Positions 48,035 to 60,379 of a DNA stretch of 64,000 nt are shown here, piece by piece. The position numbers were made by a program, and so were the translations under genes. Location of the stretch: positions 13,149,001-13,213,000 of the forward strand of contig OX419756.1 of NCBI GenBank assembly GCA_948567375.1, read 5' to 3'. Each line of letters starts with the position of its first letter. The first letter of the stretch is position 1. The stretch comes from Lunularia cruciata. Lineage: Eukaryota; Streptophyta; Marchantiopsida; Lunulariales; Lunulariaceae. Below the pieces are notes generated by a model that saw only the letters and a list, made by a program, of their open reading frames with translations, was not told where the DNA came from and searched no databases.

Positions 48035-51000
48035 TTACAATGACTCTGTAAATTGGGGAATACTTAAATCCAGCTCCTGTTTGACAATGCACGTCAGTAA
48101 CCAGTCAGAAGTAAATGTACGCAGACCCACTTTGGCAGCAGACATAGCTTGATCCATGTCTTCTTCGCAAGCCACAACGATCCCGAGAGATTTCTTTTCA
48201 AGTTGCATTGCTTCTTCTAGACTTGTGATAACCTGGAAACATGAAACTTGTATCAGGATTATGCATTAAACAGACATCTCTCTACATCCACGACCCTGCC
48301 GCGCTGAAGCACAGTTAAACGGAAGAAGATATGCGTTCTGAATTTCTTCAAGAGGTAAAACTCGGAACTGATAGATTACTTGGCTTGTTACACGGCTATA
48401 TCAAATTCGACAGGTGCACTGGAAGTTGAGAAATGCATTTCGAAGGGGAAACAATACCTGTCCGCCAGCAGCCTTTATGATCTCGGAGATTGTATCAGTT
48501 GGAGGATGAACATTCGGAGTTGGGTAGATGTACATCCCATCTAGCAAAAGGTTCGGCATCTGCTTTGCCTTAGGGATCACATCATTCAGCGTAGTGTTGT
48601 ACTTTGCTTCAAATTTCTTGTCCCTGAGAATGAAGGGCTCTTCAACTGCAATTCACGAACATAGTTAATGACGAAGTAATGATCTTGATCGTCCATTCAT
48701 TGACCTGATTACGAATGAAGTGTAACTAGCTCACTTTAGTAATGATATCTGGTCAACTTTTAAGCAATAGCCACAATATAAATCAATGAAAGATGTCCTC
48801 ATTAATCATGTCGGTAGTCCACTAATTGCTCACCTACGAATTTTTTCTGCTTAACACTGGCTTTTAACCAATCAGGCGAGAGAATCCAGGCGCTGCAAAA
48901 TTACAGAATATAAGATTTACTTTGTCAATCATCTGTTGCATATTCGTGTAGACTGGCGATAACTCAATGAACTGCACCAGTCACTGTTAGGACGAGAGCT
49001 TTGCGGTAAGTGTGAACTTTGACTAACGTTTTAGGTGTCCATAACCATAAACAAGTCTGAAAACTGTGGTGTAACTCAAGAAGATAAAGAAACGGACAAA
49101 AGCCAAAACGCTTACCCAGAAGATATTGCTACACAGAAATTCAAAGTTCTGCGTACTTCCATTGTCACTACGTGTGTGCATTTCTTCCCCTCGCATGTCA
49201 CCAGACCTCCTAACTTCTCTACGTGCTGGAGATTTGAACAACCAAATTTTCGGAGTTAACTTGAAAGAAGTCCAACAAGAAGATAAAGAAAGTTCAGGCC
49301 CTCGTAAAGATGAAGAGAGGATACGTAAACCGCAGTAGTAGCATGAAGGAAATATGCAGGTGTCAGAAAATTCTCACAAGCAGGAGAACTAACCTTACTA
49401 AGCTGCTTCTTCTTGTTCTCATCAGCCATGTTCATAAACATGATTATGTACTTTGAATCCTGAGGTAACTGTCCTGCTCCATAAACTGCACCTGTAGATG
49501 CTTCGGCTTCTCGAGAGGCAGACTCCGGGGACTCAGAATTCTCTAGAGGATCTGCGTTGGTTCTTGCTGTAGCTGGGCCGTTCGTGTGACATTCGGCATC
49601 TGAGGGATTTTCCAGGTGATGAGCAGGTTCGGGGCTCCCTCCAGAGATTATGGAGTTCCCTCTAGCTATAGATTTCAATCTCTGCGAAGCTGGGGCCTTA
49701 GCTTCTTGAACACCACTTTGCACAAGACTGTCCATGGAATCTGGCACACATGAACCCTCATGCAACCCTGCACAACCATGCAAAGCTGTACCATTTACTG
49801 CCTCGTTCGATTTTGGCAAGAGCAGGTTGACAATCTCTGCTAGTCCGTCGTCCGCATTGACCTGTTTCTTCTGTACAGTTTCCGCCTTTGAAGCGTCCTC
49901 TTCTTCCTCTAGGTTGATTTCCACGCCACTAGTGGCAGCGTGACCTGCCTTCATGCGCTTGGATCGTACACCAACCAGTTTGGCTGGTCTGCCACGCTTA
50001 ATAGCACCCTTGGGTTGAACAGTTCCAGATCGAGAAAGAGCTTCACAACCTTCCTCGGGGTCGGTTTCCGATTTCTCCCTATCTATCTTAAGAGATCCAT
50101 CAACGCTCTTAGATTCAGTTTCCATTCTTCTTCTAGACCGCGCTGCTTGACTAGATATGGCAACTGCTCTAGATTTCAAAGATCCCTCCTCTCCGGCTGT
50201 ATTAGAAGGCCTACCACGCTTGATAGGCCCAACTTGATCCTTCTTCTGTTTGGCTGCATCAGTTCCTTCTTGGGCATTCTCCTCACCTTTGCTTATAGGA
50301 GCTTTCGGTGGTCTCCCTCGCTTAACTCCAACGCTTTTGCCCGGTGCACCAGCTCTTCGGCTCACTGAATTCTCCTCTCGGCTAGTCTTGTCCAGTTGCC
50401 TTCCAGTCGAATTTATTCCTCCGACTTTCGTTAGACCCGGCCCAAGAGGAGTAGAACCTTGGAAGTTGAGAACTGCTTCGAAGGCCTTCCCATTATCCTC
50501 ACTCAGATTTCTAGCCACTATAACTACCGAAGCCCGAGCTGATTCTTCATGAGAAAGACCTTCAGGCTTGTTAAGTTCGACCTTTTTCCTGGGCCCAATG
50601 AATGCTGATAACTTTGACGTTTCGTGCTGATTTTCAGCATTCAAGCCATTCTCCTTCCGTTGGCCAACCTTAGACCGGGGTCCAAGGAATGACGACAATT
50701 TACCCTCATCACTTAATACTTCCTCCTGCAAGTCTACGGTCAACTGCCCCTCTCCAATGTTCTCTTTTCCACTGGGCACGTGCAGAGTCGAACTCTGCAC
50801 AAGGTTATCTGCAGAGGATCACAAATTTCAATTCAGATCTGCTTTGAAGTCGCCCAGCTTGCAGATAGTTTCAGTTCTCCATAGGCATTGCTTCATTGCA
50901 ATATTCACAGCGTAGTGTTTCAAGCTTACCGGACTTGGGCGTCGAAGATGTCTGCTGACGTCTAGCGTACGGACGCTTCTTGAGAGGCCCGGCTTTTTTA

Positions 51001-53085
51001 GTGGCGGGCACAGTGTTCTCCATATTGGCCGTAGAGAGGCCAGACATATTTTTATCTGCGTTGAGACGCTCTGCTGGAGGAGCAGACGTTGGCGCACTTG
51101 AGACTTTGTCTGGCTGGGATGTCTCGGAAGGAATATTTAGTTCAATTTTTTCGACTGAAGGGTCAGAGTCTAAGCCGAAGAGCTTCCCTTCCATTTTGAG
51201 AGGAATAACTGCCTTGCTGTACTCTTGAAAATTTCCGCCAGAAGAGAGTTGTTGAGACTTGACGGTGGTTTGCGGTGGAGTTATCTGGCTGGATTTTAAC
51301 TCCCCTGTGACCTGAGGAGTAGTTACCATCGTCGTCGGAGATCCGTTCTTTCCTGCATCCCAAACATTTCCCAAACTAGGATGCCTGGATGGGGTAAAGG
51401 ATGAACATTGCTCCGGGGCCTCATGGGACATATTTTTGGTCACTCTCACGCTCTTTGGAGATACAGGCACTGTTGTCTGATAGAGACCGCTATGAAAGTA
51501 TGCAATCATGAGTGTGGCGTTCCCAGGAATGCTCATCGCCTTTTTCAAATCTCCTTTGATTGGAAGTTTTATTGGTTTCCCACGGCTATCCACTTCCGCT
51601 ACTGGCACGAACCCCTGCTTTGACCAGAATGGCTTTGATTCGAGATCACCCCAGCAGAAGATAGAGGTCACTCCTACATCCATCAGTCTTCTCTGGAGCT
51701 CGTTGCATATAATAGTCCCATAACCCTGAATCAAGACAGAGAGATATCAGACTAGACCGTGGTATGGATGTAAAATTGTGGTAGGGAACAGCTCCAAGAT
51801 GTCTAATCTTCCAGGATCTTGAATCCAGCTTGAATATGAGCGTCACCTTACGCTGACGAGCATGCCGAACAGCTGCTAGAGGGACTTCAGCATGTTGAGT
51901 ATCTGGTGGCAGGATCTGAAAAGTTACTGCGCCGACAAGCTACAACAAGATGACAAATTTAGTGTACTCGGACGTCAAAGGAGTCATTTCGGATGAATCA
52001 AAGAATCAACCAAATCAAGTATTCAAAACTGGACTGAACTAGATCAAGTCAAAAACTTTGTTCGAATTTGTCAAAACGATTGATCAGTCGAGATCTCAGA
52101 AATGGAATTTTGCTGAAAATTTGCACAGAATTCTAAAACCATACCTCATTGTCGAGGCTGTACAGATCGTTGTGCCTCATGATAAGAGTGCAATACTTTC
52201 TGTTCAGCATACCAAAGCACTGAATGAGAAATTGATTGGAACATCCACCCGGGAAGGTTAGCGATCACTGAGACTGAACTTTCCCTTGCAAGTGATCCAA
52301 AAGGAAACGGCGAAATTACCCATCCATTATGCAACTTTCCAGGAAGGGGGATTCCATCCCCGTGTTGGCGGCAAAGCTCATAGCAGGGAGTTCTACATTG
52401 TAGAGATGTAGCACATCCTGAATTGGATCACACAACCGGATCAGTAATTCAAGAGCTTAAGGATATTTCCTAGTCCGCGCATTTGCATGACATTGTAACT
52501 TGAGCAACAGCCACAAGCAGTAGTGAAGAAACCACCTGAAGTAGTTTCTTCCCTGCAACATCAGCATTCTTGGGATTCAGTAGAGAAAAGGAGAGCCCAA
52601 TAGGTGGACTCAACGCCCGGTTGGTCCCTGCAGTTCAAGGAAGTCGCGTATGAGAAGACGGTGGTCCTTGGAAAGTTCTTGGATGGCAAGCTGTTTCAGA
52701 TTTGAAGAAGAGATCAGAATTCAGTCAAAAAGGCCTCGCAACCGACCAATTGATGAAATGTGAGTGAATTGAGCCGAGAAACAGCGAGTTTTGTACCTTC
52801 GTAAACTTTCAAGGTACCAACATCTTGAATTTCGGTGCTGAATCCCTCATGGTTAACCTCATAACCCAAGGCATCCGGCACATCCAAACGACAATTCCCT
52901 GCGTACAGAAAAAGCCGATCAAAATCCTCACGAATACTTCTAAGTGATACAAAACCACAGATATAAACCCCTTATATAGTTTGTAACATGTCTCAAGAGC
53001 CCGCACCTAGAACGAGGATATGCGATCCAGGGGGACCCAGTGACGAAAGCTTGCCCTTTGTTAGAGGCCTGCCGCGAGGAGGCAT
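48035..53085 (-). CDS. Acetyltransferase-like, AT-hook and BRCT domain nuclear protein
   Basis: Minus-strand exons I can join: 53085-53007 and 52898-52797, then an unresolved part (52690-52320), then 52219-52145, 51939-51847, 51725-50930, 50808-49394, 49225-49116, 48892-48834, 48645-48458 and 48232-48035. From 52219 to the stop they give exactly 978 codons. The start is MPPRGRPLTKGK. A GNAT-like region shows YCTLIMRHND, LVGAVTFQI and the acetyl-CoA loop RQRKGYGT, then FWSKQGFVPV. A long disordered part has three AT-hooks (KRGRPPK, KRGRPSN, KRGRPAK). The C-terminus has paired BRCT-like repeats: KLGGLVTCEGKKCTHVVT with AWILSPDWL, then IIKAAGGQVIT with TFTSDWLLTCI. This suggests a chromatin-bound acetyltransferase or DNA-damage adaptor. 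Catalysis is inferred from fold motifs only. Confidence 0.85.
52320..52796 (-). other. Unresolved 5' exons of the BRCT gene; possible frameshift
   Basis: Exon two ends in phase 1 at 52797 and the exon at 52219 must start in phase 0. Candidate exons 52690-52536 (acceptor AAACAG, donor CAG|GTGG) and 52417-52320 (acceptor ATTCAG, donor TGG|GTAA) have good splice sites. Together they are 253 nt, one nucleotide off what the frame needs. The second block reads CYELCRQHGDGIPLPGK in the only frame that joins downstream. The first block has a stop in each frame before its donor. A 1-nt indel, an assembly error or a missed splice site are the options. Confidence 0.5.
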
Positions 53086-54560
53086 GGAATCTCAATCTAG
53101 AGCTTCAGAAGATCCACTGTCGGCCTAATTTCCCAGAAAGATATCCACTAACTGGAACTTGCAGATCGAATGAAGAGTTTTGCGGGGCTGGGGCTGAACT
53201 CCTATTCGACCGTATTCACTACTGTCCTTCAAGAAATACAGGAATTTCTGTCCAGAACGCTCTGCAGGATCTAAGAATTCAAGCACTCCTGTGGAAACTT
53301 TTCTACGAAGAGCGAGATTCACACTATCGGTGGAGAGGTCTAAATTACTATTGACAGTCCGGAACTAGTTCGTACAGGCGATGATCGGTACTGATTTTAG
53401 ATAGGAATTCCTACAAGTAACTTCGATCGCAAAGCTTCAACCGCAAGACTGTCGCAAATTCGAATTCGAATTTGCCCAGGTTCCCTCTAGACTTTTGCCG
53501 CCTGAAATGGCCAGCGTGGCACATATATTGCGCCACCCATTCCCACTTGTCGAGGAAAACACCATGTGACAGGTGTACATCCCCACTCATCTCCATGAGG
53601 TTATCCTTAGATTCCCCGTCGACGACGCCATCTTTGAATTAGATTTTAGTTTTACCAATATCCATTCCATGCACTGTATCTAGAGGTTCTAAATCATTTG
53701 TCATCATGATCAGATGTCTCCCCGGCCTTTCAGATAAGACGAGCAATAGTATTCCAAGCTCAACTGTAGCGTGAAACCACATACGTCCAACGTGGGTTCT
53801 GTTTGGTTCAAGATTTGCACTCACGGTCCACTACGTCCAACTGAGGAAACTCGCCAGCAACTTCGGAAGACTTTAGCAGAATTTGGTTTGCGCTTCACTT
53901 CTTCGGTGAACAGGCCAAAGTCTTTCGCAACACAATCTTGTGGGACGGTGATGATTCCAACGAACTAGATCTGATGGACCATCACACTAGAAACCATCCT
54001 TTTGCATGACATGAGAAGTGGTATCTTCACATCTTCACACAGAGCCGCTCTTGGTTCTGCCATGCAGAAGTGTGAACTGGAGTCATATCTCTTAACACGA
54101 AAAAATTTCGAGTAGAGGCAAAACTTTGATGACTAAGACTCAAATCTAAACTGTTGTTCTTGGGTAGGGGAATACCGATTGGAGTTTCTTATTAGCCACT
54201 CAAAGAATGAAATTGTAAACTACAGAATATAGGAATCAGTAATGTACAAAAGACTATTCCTTCAAGTTTCTCATCTCATAGACGACAACGCAACCGCTAA
54301 TATGCGTAAATTAGCACGGATGGGCTCTTAAAATATGATCACTAAAATTTTTTCACCCAAAGCAGTACCCCGACCACGTTTGGCTCCGACCAATAAAGTA
54401 TTGACTGTTGGGCAAAGGAGAGGACGGCGAAGATTCTATATCCTACTTCGATGAAATTTTCTCTCTTCTTCGATGAAATTCTTCAAGCTTAGTCACGGAA
54501 CGCTTCGCACAATCAGATTGGTCTTCAGTAGACATAAGTGCGAGAGTAGAAACAGGGTTT
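53086..54560. other. Intergenic; upstream region of the BRCT gene
   Basis: Presumed promoter of the minus-strand gene. It contains the 22-bp palindrome at 53454-53475. Several short frames on both strands have no supported function. Confidence 0.4.
53454..53475. promoter_or_regulatory. Perfect 22-bp palindrome upstream of the BRCT gene
   Basis: GCAAATTCGAATTCGAATTTGC is symmetric; its halves are 53454-53464 and 53465-53475. It lies about 370 bp upstream of the start codon at 53085. It could be a dimeric transcription-factor site; function is inference only. Confidence 0.4.
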
Positions 54561-54561
54561 C

Positions 54562-54612
54562 CACGTTTGATGGGTCTTCCCATCCTTCGTTTCTTCTACG
54601 CGGTCGCCTTCT
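54562..54612 (+). repeat. Short 3'-end fragment of the dispersed non-LTR-like repeat
   Basis: The plus strand reads GATGGG TCTTCCCATCCTTCGT, then CTACGCGGTCGCCTT: the family's terminal block in the opposite orientation to the other copies. Only about 50 bp remain. Confidence 0.75.
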
Positions 54613-57306
54613 ACTCTTCGTTAAGAAAGCGATCACAAGCTTTTGATGTGGTTGTGGTCTACAGTACGCGTCTTCCGTGGCCAGAAATGGACTCGACCCG
54701 CTCGCGATGGTTCTCCATTTGGATTTAGTGACGTCGCCAAGATTGCCCAATCCCGTAATAATGCACTATTCTGAGTGTGGACAGGCAGTTCTTCATTTGG
54801 CCTGCACGACGTGCGTCGGCGGAAGCGTCGTGCTTGGCTTGGTTGGAGTCAGTTGTTGGGAAAAACCGTTGGGACAAAACTTTCACGCCGTCACTAGCGC
54901 ATAGCAATCAATGGCTCCCCCGTTCGCGCCGTTTAGCTAGACAATTTCCATACCGGCAAAGCTGTAGCTGGAACTTGAATGGAACTGGTCCGAAAACCAC
55001 TACAGTGGTTACAGCACTGTACAATATCATTTGCGTGTAAATGGTCCCCCTTTCGTTTTCTTGGTTATGGAGAAACACAACGTGAGCTAATGCAGATGAC
55101 AGTAAGTTAAGGGAACATGCGATTTACTTTTTGCGAACTATTTGCGGGCTATTCTCGAAAAAGTGAAAACATACATTTTACGGTCAGTTTATACGCAAAT
55201 ACGAAAGGTGATTGCCAAATTGATTGTTGTTTTCAGTAAACAAAAGTCCTGAAATTAAATCTGAACTGCGTTCCAAGAAAGGATCTAACTATTATTATTG
55301 CTTCTAGTAGTAGTATTATAATTTAATTGGATTAAGATTAGGACTTATGCTTAGAACAAACAAAAAAAACCAAATGGCACAATCAATCAAGGTGATCATT
55401 GTTGTGCTCCCATTTCTTCAAAATTTTCTTTTGTTGATCATATCAGGTTTAAGTGCTAAGAGAACCAAGTGGAATGATAGAATTATTGAGAGAAGTGTCT
55501 CAAAGGGAGAGGTACTCGGAGGAGTGACCTAGCAAGCTAGAATGGGAGAAACACTTTGAGTGATGTAGGATAATCTCGAGTATGTGCAAGTCGGCCTACT
55601 TGCAGAATGTTCAACACGCTGAGTGATGTAAGATAATCCCGAATGCTAACATAAAGAATGAGTATGGATACCACATGAGCTACATGGACAAGTATCAAGG
55701 TGACAAGCAAAATTGTGTCACAAAGGAAATGAGGAGCACACCGAGAGCTGTAGAATGATCCCAAGATCGAATAGCACTTGGATTATTGAAGGATCATTCA
55801 AAGTGCTTGTAGGATATGCACTCGGAGTGCCGGTAGGTGAGGCATATAGGCCCAAGTGCCAAGCCTCCGGTGCGACCACAATTTGAACTTGCCGCCAATG
55901 GCACTCAAGGGCAAGGGCCGTTAACTACAAGGTAACCTTTGTCACTCGGTGGGCGAGTGTGGCATGGGAGAAAGTGGTTGGCAAACTGCTTTCTAGCCTG
56001 TGGGAGCGTGACTTAGCCCAATGATGACATGCAAAGGCCTTTGCCTGCATAATAGTGACTGCCCACCTACTTTATAACCACCGGAATGCTAAGGAATGAC
56101 CATGATCTGGAGTCTAAATTGAAGTGCCTAGCCTATAGTGGCACTTTTTGCAGCTCAATCAATCTGCTTAGCTAATTGAGTAGTGTCTTGCAGATTTTTA
56201 TAAAGTATTGAGTACTCAAAGTCATTTTTGACTTATGTACTCGATATGAAGTGAGGCACTCATTGTAGTACATCATGAACTCGTAGCATCCCTTTGTGTG
56301 GAAGAACCATGGTAGTCACTCCCAAGACTTACAAGAAGGCTCCCAATGCAATCCTTAGATCCTCTACTATGAAAAAATGGGCAGTGTACTACATGAAGAA
56401 TGTAATTAGAAGTAAGCACTTAGGATTCTTACTCTTGAATGGGGAGTTACCAAACTTTCATATGATCCATCAGGTGACAAGCAAGAGAGAGAGGACTTTA
56501 GGGGGAATGTGGGATAATCCATTGAACTAGACTAAGGACCATTGGCAAATGATACTCGGCCCGGATGTTGGGGTTGTAGGAGCAATGACCATAAACACAA
56601 AAGTTGTAGATAAGGAGCTAACCTGAAAGTCAAGAGCCACTTTAACAATAAATGCTGCAAGAAAAATGGATGGAGTATACCTAGTTACAAGGACACTACA
56701 TGAAGAGCCATTGTAGAAGCAATTGTGAAAATTTTCAAATAGAAATAAACCACATACTTAACACACGGTCAAGAGTATTCTTTAATTATATGTATGCAAG
56801 AGAGACTAAAGATTGGGCCTAAATGTTTGACAAGTAGTGCAAGCTCTTGCACAAAGATTTTGAAGATGAAAGAGGAGCCACTTATATTTCTCCTTTTGCA
56901 ATGCACTACTACATAAGGAACAACCTTCTCACCAAGGAAGAGAGGAAGAGATTCCATACCCATTCTTATCTTGTAGGTTATTTTGAAGTGCAACTTGAAG
57001 GACCTACTCAGATCGCCAAGTATTGGCTAGTAGATGCAAAATTTGCAAAGATAGGCTAATTCATGCAATTTGATGAAGACCTTGCCTTGCCCAAGGCTCC
57101 AAAGAAGAAGAACATCACCATGAATTGTCCTCTTTGGAAGACAAAGCCAAGGATACTAAGGTTGATAAAGATGAGGTCAAGGAAGATCAAGGGTCCTTCA
57201 CTTTGCAAGGATCAACTTCTACCTCAAGAGATAATGAAGAAGGAGAAGAAACTTGGGAGGATGCTCATTTTGCTCTTCAAGTGCAAGATTAGTACATGGA
57301 TGAGGG
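54613..57306. other. Transposon-derived internal region, decayed
   Basis: From about 55.35 kb short plus-strand frames are interrupted by stops: 56294-56530, with MVVTPKTYKKAPNAIL, then 56847-57059 and 57063-57311. A reading near 57120-57290 includes EDKAKDTKVDKDEVKEDQG. They lead directly into an LTR-like repeat at 57307 preceded by GGATGAGGG, a possible polypurine tract. This suggests the decayed interior of a retroelement whose coding capacity I do not recognise. Confidence 0.4.
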
Positions 57307-57753
57307 TGTAAAAACCAATAGCTAAACATATTATGTAGAGGTGAAAATTAGCTTGGTAACATTTAGAATGATGTTATATATGATGGAATAAGTAGATCAT
57401 ATAGAGGTATCACCAAAAGAGTACTTCTACTAATAGGGCAGAAGCTGAAAACAGCTTAAAAACTTTTTGCTAATTTTGGAGGCCTAAATAGATGAACTGG
57501 GCCTTGAAATGGAAAGATTCCTCCTCCACTTTATGAGAAAAGGCGTGCCTTTCCCCCCATTTTTTCTCTCATTGAGAGCTTTCCAACAATACCTCACACA
57601 TGCAATTTTGAGCTTCATACAAGAAGATTCCCAATAGATTCTCTTAGGTCAAATTGATTAGGACAAGGACCGACATGTCACCCATCCAAGAAACTAATCT
57701 TAGGGTGGTGCTTTCCAACATATCACCAATCCATTTATCTGATCTAAAGGTGG
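57307..57753. repeat. LTR-like dispersed repeat, copy B, left part
   Basis: Starts TGTAAAAACCAATAGCT and matches 5158-5620 along its length. It is interrupted at 57753 by the gypsy insertion and continues at 63234. The left copy of the insertion's target duplication, GGTGG, is 57749-57753. Confidence 0.7.
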
Positions 57754-58096
57754 TGTAAAAGACCAAGACCGAGGAGAGAAATAAAAGAATAGAAGATCAT
57801 TTTGGAACACTTGAATGTGAGTAAACTTTGAATGCCTAGCATGAACTTTAGCTCTGGTATTTATAGGGAGCATAAAAGGCTATTGAGAAGCTTCTTTGAG
57901 TCTTTTTCTTGGAGTGCAAGCCAAGTTAACCAAGAAGCTTCCTTCTAAAAGCTACTTACTTAAGGGGCAAGCTAAGCTAGCCAGGAAGCTTCCCAAGAAG
58001 CTTTCTAGATACTTCTAGAATATTCTAGGCTAATTTGGCCTATTTGCTACTTTGTTTGTCCTAACTAATTTCATTGCTAAACTTTATATTGTTATA
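57754..58096. repeat. LTR of the gypsy element (3' LTR in sense)
   Basis: Starts TGTAAAAGACC and ends ATTGTTATA, matching 62869-63233 with substitutions and about 20 bp of net length difference in the AAGCTT-rich part. It retains a perfect three-unit heat-shock-like element at 58013-58025. Confidence 0.92.
58013..58025. promoter_or_regulatory. Perfect three-unit heat-shock element (TTCnnGAAnnTTC)
   Basis: TTCTAGAATATTC matches the heat-shock-factor consensus of alternating TTC and GAA units with 2-nt spacing, and a partial fourth unit follows (TAGG). Further GAAGCTTC units lie at 57887, 57934 and 57985. The corresponding place in the other LTR has decayed (TAGAATACTC). Confidence 0.7.
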
Positions 58097-58305
58097 TATT
58101 CTCCCATTGCTAGTTGGTGATGTCCTTGTTGCCAGTGAAGCTTTGAACTCCTAGATGGCCGTGTGTGCATTTTAGAGGTGAGAAAGTGGTTCCCTATGTG
58201 GCATTATGAAGGGAGTAGCATTTCCAAAGGACCTTGTACTCCGCATGTTTTCAATGGCCTTGTTGGATGTGGCAATGTGCAAAGATACGATCAACTTTGT
58301 ACTCC

Positions 58306-58545
58306 TCATGATCGTTGATAGGGATGGGAGGAGGAAGAGGTTGGACATGAGAAGATGGATACAAGAACAAAGGGTTTCAACTTGGAAATGTGAAAGACAT
58401 GATGGACTCTCATATGACAAGGCAAGGCAAGTTGATAAGCAACAAGAGAGATGATTTGGGTGACATCAAAGGGTCCTATCCAATTAGGAGCAAGTTTACA
58501 AACTTGGGTATCAAGTGGGAGGGGTAGGTTACTAGACAAGAGCAT
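58306..58545 (-). pseudogene. Integrase C-terminal (GPY/F) region of the gypsy element
   Basis: KLAPNWIGPFDVTQI and MRVHHVFHISKLKPF match the C-terminal integrase module of Ty3/gypsy polyproteins, which contacts DNA. No convincing chromodomain follows before the stop. Confidence 0.85.
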
Positions 58546-58718
58546 GACCTTATCACCAACTTGAAAGGTGAGATCACAATGATGGTGGTCTGCATATTGT
58601 TTCTAACAATTTTGGGTGACAAGGAAGTGAGATTTGGCTTGTTGGAGGGATTGGGATACGGTGGTCAAGAAGGTTGAAGCATGAGGGACATGAGATGGAG
58701 GAGGAGCAAGAAAGGAAT

Positions 58719-59400
58719 CTAGAACAAATGGATCTTGGCCAAAATTGAGGAAGAAAGGAGAGAATCCGATGCTTGCCTATTTAGAATTAGTGTATGCAAA
58801 CTCCGTAGTTGCAAGACATTAGTATCATGAACATTGACAAAGGCACAAAGCATATCCTCCAAGGTGCAATTTTCATATTTAGTTTGCCTATAAGTTTGAG
58901 GATGATAGGTCATGGACAAAGCAAGCTTGGTGCCAAGTATCTGGAAGAGTGCTTGCCAAAACTTTCCAGTAAAGTGAGGATCACGGTCAGAGATGAGTAC
59001 ATACGGCATCCCATGATGCTTGAATACATTATTGAATTAAATATGTGCTAAGGTTGGATCATCCACAATATCAATGGTTGGTGCCAAATGAATTTTCTTA
59101 CTAAGCTTGTCCACAAATACCACAATGGTTGTGTGACCTTACTTTGTCTTGGTCAAGGATGTGATGTGATGAGATCTAAGCTCACATGTTCCCAATGAGT
59201 AGAAGGAATGGGTAGTGGTTGAAGGAGTCCACTCAGTTTTTGGTTACTAGCCTTGTTGCGTTGGCAGCTCTCACACAATTGAACAAACTCCTGAACTCTT
59301 GTGCCATGTTGGGCCACCACCATTTGTACTAGAGGTTACCCAAGGTCTTGTCTCATGTGACCAATAACTAGTAAATCATGGGCTTCTTGAAGGCGCACAA
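58719..59400 (-). pseudogene. Integrase zinc and catalytic core region, broken
   Basis: Near 59350-59230 remnants of the HHCC zinc region and ESC..NK-type linker can be read, then the catalytic core. In the 59009-58719 frame DRDPHFTGKFWQALF and YHPQT are clear. Stops and a shift separate the zinc region from the core, so no functional integrase is possible from this copy. Confidence 0.8.
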
Positions 59401-59899
59401 GTCAAAAATCACCTTTGGCTGGAACATAAATCCGGTCCTCATGGAATAGAAGGCCTTCCTTGTAGGAGAAGGTATTGTACTCCTTGTTGTATGTTGCAAG
59501 ATGAACTTGTACTATCTGAAAGAAAGGATCTGATTGTAGAGTTGTTTGAAACTCAATTTGGACTTTGGAATCAACAGATACCATTGTAATTACCACTATG
59601 ATGAGAGGAAGACACTTCAAATCAGGTCATTGTGATACAGCATCAGGGATGACATGGAAGTGATCAGGTTTGTACTCAAGTTTGATGTCAAACAATTGTA
59701 GTTATTCCTCCCATCAATGATGTTGACTCTTCATGTGTTCCAAATGTAATGTCTGCAACAAGTGCTTGTGATCAGTTCACATGACCACTTGTTTCTCCAA
59801 GAGATAATGCTTCCATACCTTGGTGTCATATACCCTTGCTAGTTGTTCCCAATCCCAAGTAGAGTAATTCCTTTTTTTTGTATTTAGTCTACAAGATAC

Positions 59900-60244
59900 A
59901 AAGGCAATGGGATGCAATTCATCTGTGAATTCCTATTGCAACACAACTCCAATTGTAAAGTTAGAAGCATCAAAATCAACCACACATGGTAGTTGAGGAC
60001 CATATGGTTGAAGAATTGTTCTTGGAGACACCATATGTTTCAACTTTTGGAATGCTTCTTTGTGCTTGTTGGTACATTGAAAGCTTGAGTTCTTCCCCAA
60101 GAGATTGGTCAATGGTGTGGCCACATGAGCATAATAGTAGATGAACCATTGGTAAAAGCTAGCCAATCTATTAAATGCCCATAATTCAATAGCATCCTTC
60201 AAAGTAAGCCAATTAGTGATGGCCTTGATTTTCTCCTCTTCCAT
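59900..60244 (-). pseudogene. RT connection / RNase H start, broken
   Basis: The frame includes FIYYYAHVATPLTNLLGK and FDASNFTIGVVLQ, corresponding to the RT-RNase H junction where gypsy elements normally read TDAS...GAVL. A stop directly follows LQ, and recognisable RNase H sequence continues beyond it. Confidence 0.85.
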
Positions 60245-60379
60245 CTTGATCCCCTCCTATGAGATCTTGTGACCCAAGAAGGTAACTTTTTTTTGCCAAA
60301 AGGCATACTTTGACTTCTTATAATAAAACTTCCACTATCATAGTCATCTTAGGACTTCTTGCACATGATTCACATGTTT

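Noticed and set aside
50250-50552. Plus-strand frames across 49.7-50.6 kb
   Set aside because: They are antisense to the large AT-hook exon of the BRCT gene and show no domain.
52536-52690. Selenocysteine reading of the in-frame TGA in the first unresolved exon
   Set aside because: Land plants lack the selenocysteine machinery; a frameshift or missed splice site is simpler.
57307-57753. Ordinary solo LTR of the gypsy element itself
   Set aside because: Sequence and length differ from the gypsy LTRs, and it continues on the other side of the insertion, so it is the host repeat.
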